Assembly: GCA_011605835.1 (NCBI GenBank)
Contig: JAAOZJ010000071.1
Coordinates: forward strand, 1-18,749
Source of the DNA: Thermoproteota archaeon
GTDB taxonomy: Archaea; Thermoproteota; Methanomethylicia; Nezhaarchaeales; WYZ-LMO8
DNA length: 18,749 nt
Direction of reading: 5' to 3'
Below are positions 6,631 through 14,447 of the stretch, piece by piece (positions within the stretch are counted from its first letter, which is position 1; each line of letters opens with the position of its first letter). The notes under the pieces are model-generated. The model did not search any database and was not told the origin of the DNA. It worked only from the letters and a program-made list of their open reading frames with translations. The translations under genes and the position numbers were made by a program.

Positions 6631-8430
6631 GAAGAGGTTGAGAGATATTAAGGCAACTGTAATACATATCAAGAGGTGCTTGGTGCTGAAGAGCGTTCCG
6701 TCTATCGCCTTACCGAGGACCAAGCCCGTGGAGATGGACGAGGCAACTATCATGAGCTCGCTGTAGGATAGTGCCCTGTCCAACCCCTTTAGGGAGATCG
6801 TAGATATAAGGGCTAAGGAGCCGCTGACTGCGCTGGCAGATGGGAGCTCACCGACGCCTTTCACGATGCTGAGCGTCAGCGATAAACATATCGCAAGAAT
6901 CATTGGCGTAGCGTAGCCCAATACGGAATACAGATAGAGGGACCTCTTGATTCTCGACCTATGCGCGTTGTACTCGTCTATGTAGGAAGCCATGAGCTCA
7001 AAGGTCGCCAGAGAGCCTCCTCCCGTTGCTATCAAGTGGTCTAAGGTGAAGAAAACGGCTTTGCAAAGCTTGGAGCGTAATCTGAGGGCCAGTGTCGATT
7101 GGTACAAGGACAAGCCGAGCTTCGTCTTCGCCAGCACCCCCTTTATCAGCGACGAGAATTGCTTGTTGTACCTCTCGTTAGAGGACTTCTCGATAGCTGT
7201 CAAAAGGGGGAAGCCGAGTCTTTTGTGCTCTCCCAAGTATCTCAGAAAACGCGGCAATTCCCTCTCAACCTCGAGGACTTTCCTCCTCTCCTTCTCATAG
7301 TGCACGGACAAAGGCAAGGCGATTGACGATAAACTAACGATGGATGCCCTGAGAGGGGGGACCTTGAAGATATCGATCAAAACGAATGCGAGGGTGGTAG
7401 CCAACGCCAAAGAGAGGAGGACGACCCTCTTGTCCGGCGCGTACTCGAAGCCCTCTTGCGGGCGCGTCACGTGTATTAGGTAAATGGCCAAGAGCGTCAG
7501 GAGAGGTATTAGGCCGAAGACTATGAGTTCGTAGAAGGCAAAGTCTACCTCGCTCGCGAAGACTAAGATCGTCATGGAGAGCATCAAGGGGGCTATTAAG
7601 AATAGCCCCAGCATGGCCTCGCCGATGATGTTGACGTAGTTGACGAAGCTGTTCCACCTTTCCTTGAGGAGCGCGAGGAGCTCCTTAGTCCTCTCTTCTA
7701 AGTACTTAACGACGTCCCCGCCGCTTCTGAGGAGGCTGGTGTAACCCAGGATCAGGGAGGACAAGAGTTTAGAGGGATTCCTCTGGGCGTAAGAGCTCAT
7801 GGCAGTTATGTTGTCCCCGCCCGTGAAGAGCGCCTCTTTCCTCAAGTGAAGGGCTTCTCTGCTAATCGCTGGAAATATCCTTGCCTCAGCCGCTACGCTA
7901 AAGGCTTTTACAAGTGTGTGACCTGCATGCGACAAAGCAGAGGCCAAGAGGCTGAAGAAGGGCAACTCGTTTTCGACTTCCTGCTTCCTGATGGTGGTTA
8001 GCACTTTTTCATGTAGCATCGGCGCTAGGAGGACGATTATCGACAAGGGCGCTAGAAAGAGGCACACAACATTGCCCGTGAGAAAGAGGGTTGCTATCGA
8101 CGCCAAGGCTATGGACATGGATAGGCAAATTCGAGGCATCCCCCTTAGGAGGTTCTTACGCGCATCTACTCGTCCTTTGAGTTCAGACCTCAGCACGACC
8201 CTGAAGACGTTCTTTATGCTCCAAGGGGGCTTAGGAAGCTCTATAACGATCTTCAGTTGCTCGTGCTCAGCCGCTCTAGTCTTCCTGCCCTTCCTCTTTA
8301 CTCTATATGAGTAAAAGAGCGCCGCGAAGAACAGCAATGCCGATAGCGTCAGTGATAATGGAGGAGAGACCAAGACAGTCGACAAGACGGCCGCGGAGAA
8401 GGCTATGAATGCCTTAGAGCTCCTTCTCAC
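6625..8430 (-). CDS. TadC/ArlJ-type membrane platform protein with two T2SSF domains
   Basis: A 601-residue polytopic membrane protein, the inner-membrane platform on which the assembly ATPase acts to build a type IV pilus-like filament. Hydrophobic segments appear at about 7-40, 101-138, 268-292, 300-320, 335-353, 362-376 and 500-522, with more near the C-terminus. There are two cytoplasmic T2SSF repeats. The first begins at ELPFFSLLASAL (155-166) and includes SGGDVVKYL (236-244). The second begins at ELPRFLRYL (391-399) and includes TGGGSL (469-474). This double layout is typical of archaeal TadC/ArlJ proteins, including archaellum and Aap or Ups pili. The GTG at 8430 has GGAGGT at 8436-8441 with good spacing, which supports the start. 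It overlaps the upstream ATPase gene by 17 bases, as expected for a coupled pair. Which filament it builds is inferred only from the neighbouring pilins. Confidence 0.9.
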   Translation of the reverse strand: MRRSSKAFIAFSAAVLSTVLVSPPLSLTLSALLFFAALFYSYRVKRKGRKTRAAEHEQLKIVIELPKPPWSIKNVFRVVLRSELKGRVDARKNLLRGMPRICLSMSIALASIATLFLTGNVVCLFLAPLSIIVLLAPMLHEKVLTTIRKQEVENELPFFSLLASALSHAGHTLVKAFSVAAEARIFPAISREALHLRKEALFTGGDNITAMSSYAQRNPSKLLSSLILGYTSLLRSGGDVVKYLEERTKELLALLKERWNSFVNYVNIIGEAMLGLFLIAPLMLSMTILVFASEVDFAFYELIVFGLIPLLTLLAIYLIHVTRPQEGFEYAPDKRVVLLSLALATTLAFVLIDIFKVPPLRASIVSLSSIALPLSVHYEKERRKVLEVERELPRFLRYLGEHKRLGFPLLTAIEKSSNERYNKQFSSLIKGVLAKTKLGLSLYQSTLALRLRSKLCKAVFFTLDHLIATGGGSLATFELMASYIDEYNAHRSRIKRSLYLYSVLGYATPMILAICLSLTLSIVKGVGELPSASAVSGSLALISTISLKGLDRALSYSELMIVASSISTGLVLGKAIDGTLFSTKHLLICITVALISLNLFL

Positions 8431-9964
8431 CCGAAGACCTCCTATAGTAAAATCTTCTCAGGTGGTTGGTCACCTCTTCGAAGTCCAAGATGTTGTTTTT
8501 GACCAGGCTTTCGAGGAAGCTCTTCCTCTCTAGAAGCTCATTCAAGACGTCCTCCTCACCAATCCCGGTTGCCTCAGCTATGCGCTTGAGGTGCACGCTC
8601 TTCTCGACGAGCTCACAGGGGTCGTTGGGCTCGAACGAGTCCTCGGTTGGGTTCCATGTGAAGACCTTCTGGTACTCCCGATAACTTATGACTTCGTCCA
8701 CTTCCGTGACCCTCCTAACGGCTTGTCTTGGCGTCTTCGTTATCCTCTTTATCACGATGACGTTGGATATCAAGTCGATGTAACTAGGGCCGACGTTGAG
8801 TGGCGGGGACGTGAGCCTGTTGACCATGGCCTCGAAGTTCGGGCTGTGGAACGTGCATGCACAACCATGGCCACTCGCTGCGGCTTGAAATAGTGCGTAG
8901 GCCTCCTCGCCCCTAACTTCACCGACTATTATGAAGTCCGCCCTCTCCCTAAATGAGAGCTTCACGAGGTCGAAGAGCCTTATCTCGGTCAAGTTCTCGC
9001 CCATCAGGTACGTGTGCCGCGAGACCAAGGGCTTCCAACCGGGGTGGGCCAAGTTAAGCTCGGCGACGTCCTCGATGCTAACCACCTTCCAATTAGGCTT
9101 CAGGAGCATTGCCAAGCTGTTAAGTAAAGTCGTCTTCCCGCTCGCCATGGGTCCTATTATCATGAAGAAGGCCTTGTTCTCGAGCAAGAGCCACCAATAA
9201 GTGGCCATGAGCGAGGATATCGTGCCGCTCTTGATCAGGTGGCATATAGTCAACGGCTTCTCCCTGAACTTCCTTATCGTCAGCGAGGGACCCTGGGGGG
9301 TCACCTCCCTCGAGAAAGTCAGCGTCGCCCTGTGCCTGCCCGGCAACATTACGTCGGCTATCGGGTGGGCGGTGTTTATGTGCTTCCCGCCCATGTGCGC
9401 CAGCCTTATTATGTAATTATTGAGCTCCTCCTCGTCCTCGAAGACTATGTTCGTGTGAAGCCAGTCGTACAAGCTGAAGCGCCTGTGGAACACCCTGGCA
9501 GGCCTGCCGACGCCTTCCACGGATATATCCTCTATGTCTGGATCGTTCATCAACGGCTCCAAGGGGCCGAGGCCCAGTATGTCCCTCTTCAAATAATAGA
9601 ACAGCTTATGCTTGGAGGCGTGGACCTTGCTCGCGATCTCGAGATTCCCTATGGCCTCTCTCAGAGCTTTCTCAAGATAGGAGAGGGGGTCCGTGAGTAG
9701 CTGTTGATCCGGTCTCGCTCTGTACCTCAGCTCCTCCACGATGCTGTTATACAACTTGAGCTCGTCGGGCGTCAGCTCGGGCTCTTTGACTATGTAGTAG
9801 CCCAAGCCCTGGTGTACGCCGATCACCACCTCCACCAAGCCGTCTGCCAGGTAGTACCTGTCAAGCTGTTGAAAGTCCCTGTCGAGCTTTACGCCTCTGA
9901 TCCTCGAGCGTGCCTCTGCGCGTTCGTGTGTGTCTAAGAGGGGGACGGCGGTCAAAGCCCTCAC
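8414..9964 (-). CDS. Type IV pilus/archaellum-type assembly ATPase (GspE/ArlI/TadA family)
   Basis: A 516-residue secretion ATPase that powers filament assembly from the cytoplasmic side. It has an N-terminal domain (about 1-235) with LGLGPLEPLMNDPDIEDIS (130-148), typical of the archaeal group. The RecA-like core follows: Walker A GPMASGKTT (271-279), Asp box IEDVAE (297-302), Walker B FIIVGEVRGEE (344-354) and His box GHGCACTFHS (365-374). All catalytic motifs are intact. The C-terminal about 90 residues lie beyond the core. The GTG at 9964 is three bases after the stop of the pilin-propeller gene. Its GAGGG is immediately adjacent, so a TTG at 9955 is an alternative start. Its partner is the TadC-like protein encoded by the overlapping downstream gene. 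No ArlH, ArlG or ArlF gene is present, so this is probably a pilus or other surface filament rather than an archaellum. Confidence 0.94.
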   Translation of the reverse strand: MRALTAVPLLDTHERAEARSRIRGVKLDRDFQQLDRYYLADGLVEVVIGVHQGLGYYIVKEPELTPDELKLYNSIVEELRYRARPDQQLLTDPLSYLEKALREAIGNLEIASKVHASKHKLFYYLKRDILGLGPLEPLMNDPDIEDISVEGVGRPARVFHRRFSLYDWLHTNIVFEDEEELNNYIIRLAHMGGKHINTAHPIADVMLPGRHRATLTFSREVTPQGPSLTIRKFREKPLTICHLIKSGTISSLMATYWWLLLENKAFFMIIGPMASGKTTLLNSLAMLLKPNWKVVSIEDVAELNLAHPGWKPLVSRHTYLMGENLTEIRLFDLVKLSFRERADFIIVGEVRGEEAYALFQAAASGHGCACTFHSPNFEAMVNRLTSPPLNVGPSYIDLISNVIVIKRITKTPRQAVRRVTEVDEVISYREYQKVFTWNPTEDSFEPNDPCELVEKSVHLKRIAEATGIGEEDVLNELLERKSFLESLVKNNILDFEEVTNHLRRFYYRRSSGEKEL

Positions 9965-9967
9965 CCC

Positions 9968-11632
9968 TCAAACCCTTAGAAGGAGTAACCCAGAGGGGGT
10001 TGCCACGAGCGCCCTCCACGCGTCGAGCGCGACTGCTTTGTAGGGCTTTGAGGGAAGCCTTACGGCGTAAGTGGGGTTTTCTAAGTCGAGGGCATGGGTC
10101 TCGTTGAACACGACAAGCCTAAGGCCCTGCATAAGCACGGCGTCGACTATCTGAGAGGGTTTGCTCAGCGCTAAGCGCTTCTCCTCGCTCAAGCCCTCGT
10201 TAAGCACTATCATCGTGCCATTAGATAGCCCCAGTATCAGCTTGTTATAGAGGTAATCGCGTTTCAAGAGGACTATTTTCTGAGGACTGTAATCGATGAG
10301 CCTCAAGAGCTTGCCTTGAGCGCTGACCACGTGGAGGTACGGGCCTGACGCCACGACTATGGTCTTGCCGATGTTGGTCAACGTATTGAGGCCTGAGATG
10401 TCGCAGGGGTTTATGGAGAGGTACCAAGACGCGCTGCCGTTACTTATCGCGTGGAGGGTCGGCAGTATCAGGGTTTTAACGTTGCTACAACGCTCAACGT
10501 TTATGCTCACTGCCTTCTGGTAAAGGGCTCCGCTGACCAACAAGACGCCGAAGCTCTCATTTATCGGGGCGTAGCCGAGCACCTTGAACTTGGGGAAGAT
10601 GTCCGGGTTTGCTAGGTAGTATTGGAAGGACGTCTGGGTGTCGACGATCCCTATTACGGCCCTCTGGAGCTTCACCTTTCCAACCGAGGGAGATCGCGGT
10701 CCTGCAAAGTTTGCGTACATCGTTATATCTATCGTCCAAGCGTAGTACGGATAATATTGTGCCGAGAAGTAGCTCTCGGGGACTACTATTAACTGCTGGT
10801 TCCTCCCGACAATCGCTGGCTGATAAGTGCGCTCCTCTACGTAGTAGCTCGCTTGGGAGCAGCTGTAGTAGGAGTAAAAGTTGTTTATGGAGAGTAGCTT
10901 CCCGTCCCTCAAAGCTATGATGCTCAAGGCCTTAGGGTTGTTACCGTCGGACGACACGGACAGCACGGTAGCATTCAAAGCCTCGCTGAAGGCGACATTC
11001 TCCGCCTTCGTGAAGGGAAATTCCTTCGACCAGAGCACCGACCCATCGTCTACGTCCATCGCTAGCACGCCGCCATTTTGGTAAGACGCCACGACTATTC
11101 CCTTCAGGCGATCGGCGACGTCCACGTCATTTATCAAGCACATGTCGTCGTAGGGCAATTTCACGTAGGGGGTCGTGCTAGCGTTGCTCGTCAAGCCTTG
11201 AGGAAGAGCGAAGTTGAAAGTGTAAATAGAGCCCCGCTTGGCCACAAGTGTTACGCTGAATGAGGGGTTTGCAAAACCTTGGGGTACGGATACGGGGACT
11301 CGAAGCGGTGACGAAGAACAGGGTCGAACCCTTAAGTCGAGCTTCTCTACGCGGACTTCGTCTCCATGCTTGAAAACTATGTACGGAAAAACGACTTCTC
11401 TCGAGGCCCTATTCGTCAGAGAGATCAGTACGTGGGTTCCGTTAAATGAAGCGTCGATGTCTACCTTCTCCTCAGCCATGAGCTCGCTTGCCAGATCGAG
11501 CTCTTGGCGCAATACGCTCGAGTAATTCGTGAAAGAAGACAAGAGAGATGTGAAGAGAGCGATCGAAAGCGATATTAGGACGGCCATTATCATTACGCCA
11601 ATCAGCGGGCTCAACGCCTTACGCCTTGGCAT
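9968..11632 (-). CDS. Large pilin-like protein with class III signal and putative beta-propeller ectodomain
   Basis: A 554-residue exported protein. It starts MPRRKALSPLIGVMIMA: basic residues, a probable prepilin peptidase site between A6 and L7, then a hydrophobic stretch to about 30, the classic archaeal class III signal. Residues 60-145 look like a small beta domain, as in archaeal pilins. Residues about 170-554 hold beta-rich units of the form hydrophobic strand, turn with Gly/Asp/Asn, then hydrophobic strand. Examples are GGVLAMDVDDGSVLWSK (187-203), KALSIIALRDGKLLSI (234-249), LHVVSAQGKLLRLI (433-446), LILGLSNGTMIVL (465-477) and ALVATPSGLLLLRV (541-554). The first closely resembles PQQ/WD-like propeller repeats. 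Ordinary pilins are 100-200 residues, so this is a clear outlier. N-glycosylation-like NGT, NAS and NGS sites are present. The ATG has GGAGGGG upstream and overlaps the previous pilin gene by 14 bases. It is likely a tip or decorating subunit; the propeller is inferred from pattern only. Confidence 0.85.
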   Translation of the reverse strand: MPRRKALSPLIGVMIMAVLISLSIALFTSLLSSFTNYSSVLRQELDLASELMAEEKVDIDASFNGTHVLISLTNRASREVVFPYIVFKHGDEVRVEKLDLRVRPCSSSPLRVPVSVPQGFANPSFSVTLVAKRGSIYTFNFALPQGLTSNASTTPYVKLPYDDMCLINDVDVADRLKGIVVASYQNGGVLAMDVDDGSVLWSKEFPFTKAENVAFSEALNATVLSVSSDGNNPKALSIIALRDGKLLSINNFYSYYSCSQASYYVEERTYQPAIVGRNQQLIVVPESYFSAQYYPYYAWTIDITMYANFAGPRSPSVGKVKLQRAVIGIVDTQTSFQYYLANPDIFPKFKVLGYAPINESFGVLLVSGALYQKAVSINVERCSNVKTLILPTLHAISNGSASWYLSINPCDISGLNTLTNIGKTIVVASGPYLHVVSAQGKLLRLIDYSPQKIVLLKRDYLYNKLILGLSNGTMIVLNEGLSEEKRLALSKPSQIVDAVLMQGLRLVVFNETHALDLENPTYAVRLPSKPYKAVALDAWRALVATPSGLLLLRV

Positions 11633-12062
11633 GGATCAAAAACCCCTCCGATGTCAGGAGGTAAACGTCGTTGAGGTCATCCTCTTGAACCCCAGGGTTT
11701 AGGAGAACCTCAATAATCTCAAACGGCCTCAAGACTGCATTAACTGAATGAGGCCTGCCTTTCACGAATACAACTTCAACATTTACCGTTACGTCGGAGG
11801 GGTTGTACAAGAGGACGCACGTCCCATTTCCCGCCTTCTGAGAGCCAAGAATCTTTACCGCAGTTAATTGTTCAAGCTTTGCCCTCTCCGACTCTTGAAG
11901 AGCTATGCTTGAGGACGTGCTAGCCCTTTGAAGTAAGAGGCTTATGGGTATAGCCGAGATAGCCAGCGTGATCACAAAGATCATCAAGGTAGCGATTATC
12001 TCCGAAACGCCTCGACGCTTAGCTAGAAAAAAGGTGGGGTATGGGGATGAGTGCACGTCCAT
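11619..12062 (-). CDS. Small archaeal pilin-like protein (class III signal)
   Basis: A 147-residue protein with a 13-residue leader of uncertain length, then AKRRG (14-18), a probable cleavage after G18, and a hydrophobic helix VSEIIATLMIFVITLAIS (19-36) continuing to about 45. This is the arrangement of archaeal type IV pilins, whose helix packs in the filament core. The rest (about 60-147) is beta-prone and includes LLYNPSDVTVNVEVVFVKG (84-102). One cysteine, C82, is present. The ATG at 12062 is preceded by TAGGAGGGC. That SD overlaps the previous gene's stop and is rather close to the ATG, so a GTG at 12056 is also possible and shortens the protein by two residues. It overlaps the large pilin gene by 14 bases. 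It is a likely major or minor subunit of the same filament. Confidence 0.85.
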   Translation of the reverse strand: MDVHSSPYPTFFLAKRRGVSEIIATLMIFVITLAISAIPISLLLQRASTSSSIALQESERAKLEQLTAVKILGSQKAGNGTCVLLYNPSDVTVNVEVVFVKGRPHSVNAVLRPFEIIEVLLNPGVQEDDLNDVYLLTSEGFLIHAKA

Positions 12063-12068
12063 GCCCTC

Positions 12069-12542
12069 CTAGGTCGCCTGCGTGCACTGAACCGTTATCT
12101 CCTGCGCGTCACGGTCCGTCACTACTGTTATGAGGCAGACGTCGCCGACCTTGACGTCCAACTTCCCAAAGTAGACGACGGTGACCGAGTCTCCAGGTTC
12201 AAGGACCTTAGTATTAGGCGTCATCGTCGCGTTTTTCTGCTTCAGCAGGTCTATTAAATTGTTAGAGGGATCCCTCACCGTGATATTACGCAACTCCAGA
12301 GTCGTAGTCCCTTGGTTCCTCACGGTCACCAATACACTCACGCCGTTAGACGTCTGAGTCATCTTGGCCTTCGTTATCTCTATGGAGGCCACCCTCGAGG
12401 TCGACTTAGCGTAGCCCACGGCGTACCAGTAGATGAAGGAGCCTATCGCCACGGTTATCCCTATGAGCATCAACGTCGCGATCATGGCTGAGACTGCCTT
12501 GCGCTCCTTCCCGTTGCGCAACATCCGACCCACGCCTTTCAC
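12069..12542 (-). CDS. Small archaeal pilin-like protein (class III signal), first gene of the pilus operon
   Basis: A 157-residue protein with a basic leader ending ERKA (13-16), predicted cleavage between A16 and V17, then the hydrophobic helix SAMIATLMLIGITVAIG (18-34). The exported part resembles an archaeal pilin beta domain, with alternating hydrophobic strands (VSVLVTVRNQGTTTLELRNI, about 68-87). Two cysteines near the C-terminus (about 135 and 153) could pair. The GTG at 12542 lies about 26 bases from the TTTTAA box at 12566-12571, which fits a leaderless start. An ATG at 12524 is the alternative and would leave a 10-residue leader. Six bases separate it from the next pilin gene. Being first in the operon, it is a reasonable candidate for the main subunit, but relative abundance cannot be judged from sequence. 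Confidence 0.87.
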   Translation of the reverse strand: MKGVGRMLRNGKERKAVSAMIATLMLIGITVAIGSFIYWYAVGYAKSTSRVASIEITKAKMTQTSNGVSVLVTVRNQGTTTLELRNITVRDPSNNLIDLLKQKNATMTPNTKVLEPGDSVTVVYFGKLDVKVGDVCLITVVTDRDAQEITVQCTQAT

Positions 12543-12561
12543 CGCCAGCCCCTAATGTGTC

Positions 12562-12575
12562 GGGCTTTTAAGCCC
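12562..12575. promoter_or_regulatory. Symmetrical TATA-like box between the pilus operon and the GPN GTPase gene
   Basis: GGGCTTTTAAGCCC has 6-base inverted arms around a 2-base centre, with the AT core in the middle. Its centre is about 26 bases from the pilin GTG at 12542 on one side. On the other side it predicts a start near 12595, just before the GGAGG at 12597-12601 that serves the GTPase gene. One element may thus recruit TBP in both orientations. The GC-rich arms could carry BRE-like or regulator contacts. This is inferred from position only. Confidence 0.5.
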
Positions 12576-12605
12576 CCTCATGAGAGGTTCAGCGGGGGAG
12601 GTGCC

Positions 12606-13343
12606 GTGTTCATAGTGTTCGTGGGGACGGCGGGGTGCGGGAAGACGACCCTCGTCAAGACCTTCGGCGACTGGCTCGAGGACGTGGGCTTTCGTGTCTC
12701 ACGCGTCAATCTAGACCCGGGCGTAGAGGTCTTGCCCTACGAGGCCGCCTTCGACGTGAGGGAGATTGTGAAGGCCAGCGACTTGATGAGGGAGATGGGC
12801 CTCGGGCCGAATGGCGCGATGATAGTGGCCTCGAAGATTATGGAGGAGAGGATGGAGGAGATCGTGAAGAGAATGGCAATAAACGACGTGGACTACGTCC
12901 TAGTCGACACGCCGGGCCAGATGGAGCTCTTCGTCTTCAGGGGGCTTGGCCCGTCCCTTAGCAACGCCATCAAGGGGGTCAGAAGGGCCGTGGCAGTCTA
13001 CATAGTGGACGCCGAGACCATAAGGGACGCCAGCGAGCTCTTGGTGATAAAGCTGCTATCGCTGATAATAGAGCTGAGGCTCGAGATACCGACCGTGGCC
13101 GTGATTAACAAGGGAGACGTCGTGAACCTGTCGGAGCTCGCCCTGAAGGCCGACGAGGTCAAGAAGAAGCTGAGTTCGAGAACCGACGTCCTCTCCGACT
13201 TAGCCCTAGAGCTCACGGACCTCGTCTTCAGGTACGAGCGCGCCTCCAGGGTCGTGGTGATCTCGGCATTGAAGAGGATTGGGCTGGACAGGCTATACGA
13301 CCTCATACACGAGTCGTTCTGCGTTTGCGGCGATCTAACCTAG
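12606..13343 (+). CDS. GPN-loop GTPase
   Basis: A P-loop GTPase of the GPN family, whose eukaryotic members help assemble RNA polymerase II and whose archaeal member is a homodimer of unsettled role. The frame is open from an ATG at 12555, but that start would fall upstream of the predicted transcript start. I choose the GTG at 12606, which gives 245 residues beginning MFIVFVGTAGCGKTT, the usual family start, with GGAGG at 12597-12601. From this start, Walker A is GTAGCGKT (7-14), the defining GPN is 67-69, DTPGQ is 101-105 and the base-recognition NKGD is 168-171. All nucleotide-binding motifs are intact. The gene is divergent from the pilus operon and overlaps the convergent AMMECR1 gene by nine bases. 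Confidence 0.94.
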   Translation: MFIVFVGTAGCGKTTLVKTFGDWLEDVGFRVSRVNLDPGVEVLPYEAAFDVREIVKASDLMREMGLGPNGAMIVASKIMEERMEEIVKRMAINDVDYVLVDTPGQMELFVFRGLGPSLSNAIKGVRRAVAVYIVDAETIRDASELLVIKLLSLIIELRLEIPTVAVINKGDVVNLSELALKADEVKKKLSSRTDVLSDLALELTDLVFRYERASRVVVISALKRIGLDRLYDLIHESFCVCGDLT

Positions 13344-13946
13344 CTTCCTCCTCCTAATAGGGCCCTCAGGGGCCTCCTCCTCGAAGACCTCAGCCTGGAA
13401 CTTGTAGACCTTCGTGCTAGGACTTAGCCAAGCGTCGGGTGGTAGCAAAGCCTTCAAGCAGCACTGCGTCAAGAACTCCTCCTCGTCCCAGCCGTACTCG
13501 ACGGCCACCTGAGGTAAGAGCAGGCCTCTAAAGAGCCCCCTCTCCACTATCAAGCCGTCCACCCCGACCTTGATCTTAGACGGGTACTCTATTGGCTTTG
13601 AGGCCTTGATCAACTGAGGGGGTGTTAGGACGCTGACCTCGAACACTACCCTGCTCAGCTCAGACCTGTCTAGGGGCGGGAACCGGGGGTCTTCGAAGGC
13701 CGAGGCGAGCGCTGCTCTTATTGTCGCCTCGACGAGGGGGTAAACTGGTTCCGGGAAGCCGATGCAACCCCTAAGCTCGCGATTTGGGTGAGTCTCTATG
13801 GTCACGAAGACTCCTCTCTTCTCGTAGAGCTTTGGCGGCGTGTCATGTGGAGGATCCATAACCCTCTTAGATGAGAAGTACTCGGTCACGGCCCTCCTAG
13901 CGAGCTTGACCAAGAAAGCCCCTTCCTCGTCAGTCACGTAGCTCAA
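13335..13946 (-). CDS. AMMECR1-domain protein
   Basis: A 203-residue protein of the AMMECR1 family, found in archaea and eukaryotes; its biochemical role is not established. The signature LRGCIG is at 58-63, in the usual setting after a FVTI strand (47-50). The downstream segments FPPLDRSEL (88-96), FEVSVLTPP (101-109) and GLIVERGLFRGLLLPQVA (130-147) follow the family order, including WLSPSTKVYKF near the end. Length is normal. The start is TTG at 13946, with GGAGG at about 13955-13959 inside the end of the previous gene. It lies three bases after that gene's stop, so it is the last member of the 13335-16082 operon. The tail EEAPEGPIRRRKLG looks disordered. Confidence 0.93.
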   Translation of the reverse strand: MSYVTDEEGAFLVKLARRAVTEYFSSKRVMDPPHDTPPKLYEKRGVFVTIETHPNRELRGCIGFPEPVYPLVEATIRAALASAFEDPRFPPLDRSELSRVVFEVSVLTPPQLIKASKPIEYPSKIKVGVDGLIVERGLFRGLLLPQVAVEYGWDEEEFLTQCCLKALLPPDAWLSPSTKVYKFQAEVFEEEAPEGPIRRRKLG

Positions 13947-13949
13947 GGC

Positions 13950-14447
13950 TCAGCCCTCCTTCGCACAACCCTCTAATTCCCTCAGCGTCTTCTTAATGTT
14001 TCGCCAGTGAGAGCCTATCCAGTAGGCCTTCCCGCACCTCTCACACAGCCAGAACTTGTCGTAGCGCCTAGCCAAGTCCTCTGAGGGCAGGAGGGCTCTC
14101 ACTGAACTGGGGTCAACCTCCCTGAGCGGACTGTTGCAGAGGGGGCATCGAGTCTCCCTCGGGGGGATTACTATCTTAGCGTTTAGCTCTCGGAGGACCT
14201 TCCTCATGTTCTCCACGTGGTCCGTCGACGTCAGCAGTATGCACTTCAAGCCCCTCTTGACCGCTTTATTGTAAAGGCCCTGGTCCCTCGTGACTATCAC
14301 CCTACCAGTCCTCTCAGCCTCTAAGAGAAGCGTCTCGTCGTCGACGCCCTTGTAGTAATCGGTGTCGAACCCTAAGAGGCGGAGCCAGCGAGCCAGCTTC
14401 CCACACATGCAGTCCAGGAGCAGTCTCTGGAAGTGCATGGACTTCAC
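13950..14447 (-). CDS. Mut7-C RNase-domain protein with zinc ribbon
   Basis: A 165-residue protein of the Mut7-C family, a PIN-like nuclease fold named from C. elegans mut-7, common and poorly studied in archaea. The N-terminal LLLDCMCGKLARWLRLLGFD (9-28) is the family hallmark. D12, the acidic pair D36-D37 and D55 in VTRDQGL are candidate active-site acids. A zinc-binding pair of CPLC (101-104) and CERC (135-138) follows, and then a basic tail with GSHWRN. Two starts are possible: GTG at 14447, sharing GTGA with the dihydroorotase stop, or ATG at 14438, which has GGTGA a few bases upstream. They differ by three residues. It likely acts on RNA, but nuclease activity is inferred from the family only. 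Confidence 0.9.
   Translation of the reverse strand: MKSMHFQRLLLDCMCGKLARWLRLLGFDTDYYKGVDDETLLLEAERTGRVIVTRDQGLYNKAVKRGLKCILLTSTDHVENMRKVLRELNAKIVIPPRETRCPLCNSPLREVDPSSVRALLPSEDLARRYDKFWLCERCGKAYWIGSHWRNIKKTLRELEGCAKEG

Noticed and set aside
6602..6667. N-terminal extension of the DNA ligase frame to 6667
   Set aside because: The added 22 residues overlap the platform gene and do not look like a ligase start. Homologues begin near MEYSLLADFYEKI, which is the ATG at 6601 with a ribosome site just upstream.
9239..9700. 153-codon plus-strand open frame inside the assembly ATPase gene
   Set aside because: Opposite a conserved ATPase domain, with no motif and a biased composition; a shadow frame.
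12562..12575. GGGCTTTTAAGCCC as a hairpin terminator
   Set aside because: It lies between two divergent starts, not after a gene, and has no following T tract; promoter use fits better.
12555..12605. ATG at 12555 as the start of the GPN GTPase
   Set aside because: It falls upstream of the predicted transcript start. The family starts right before the P-loop, which fits the GTG at 12606 with GGAGG before it.
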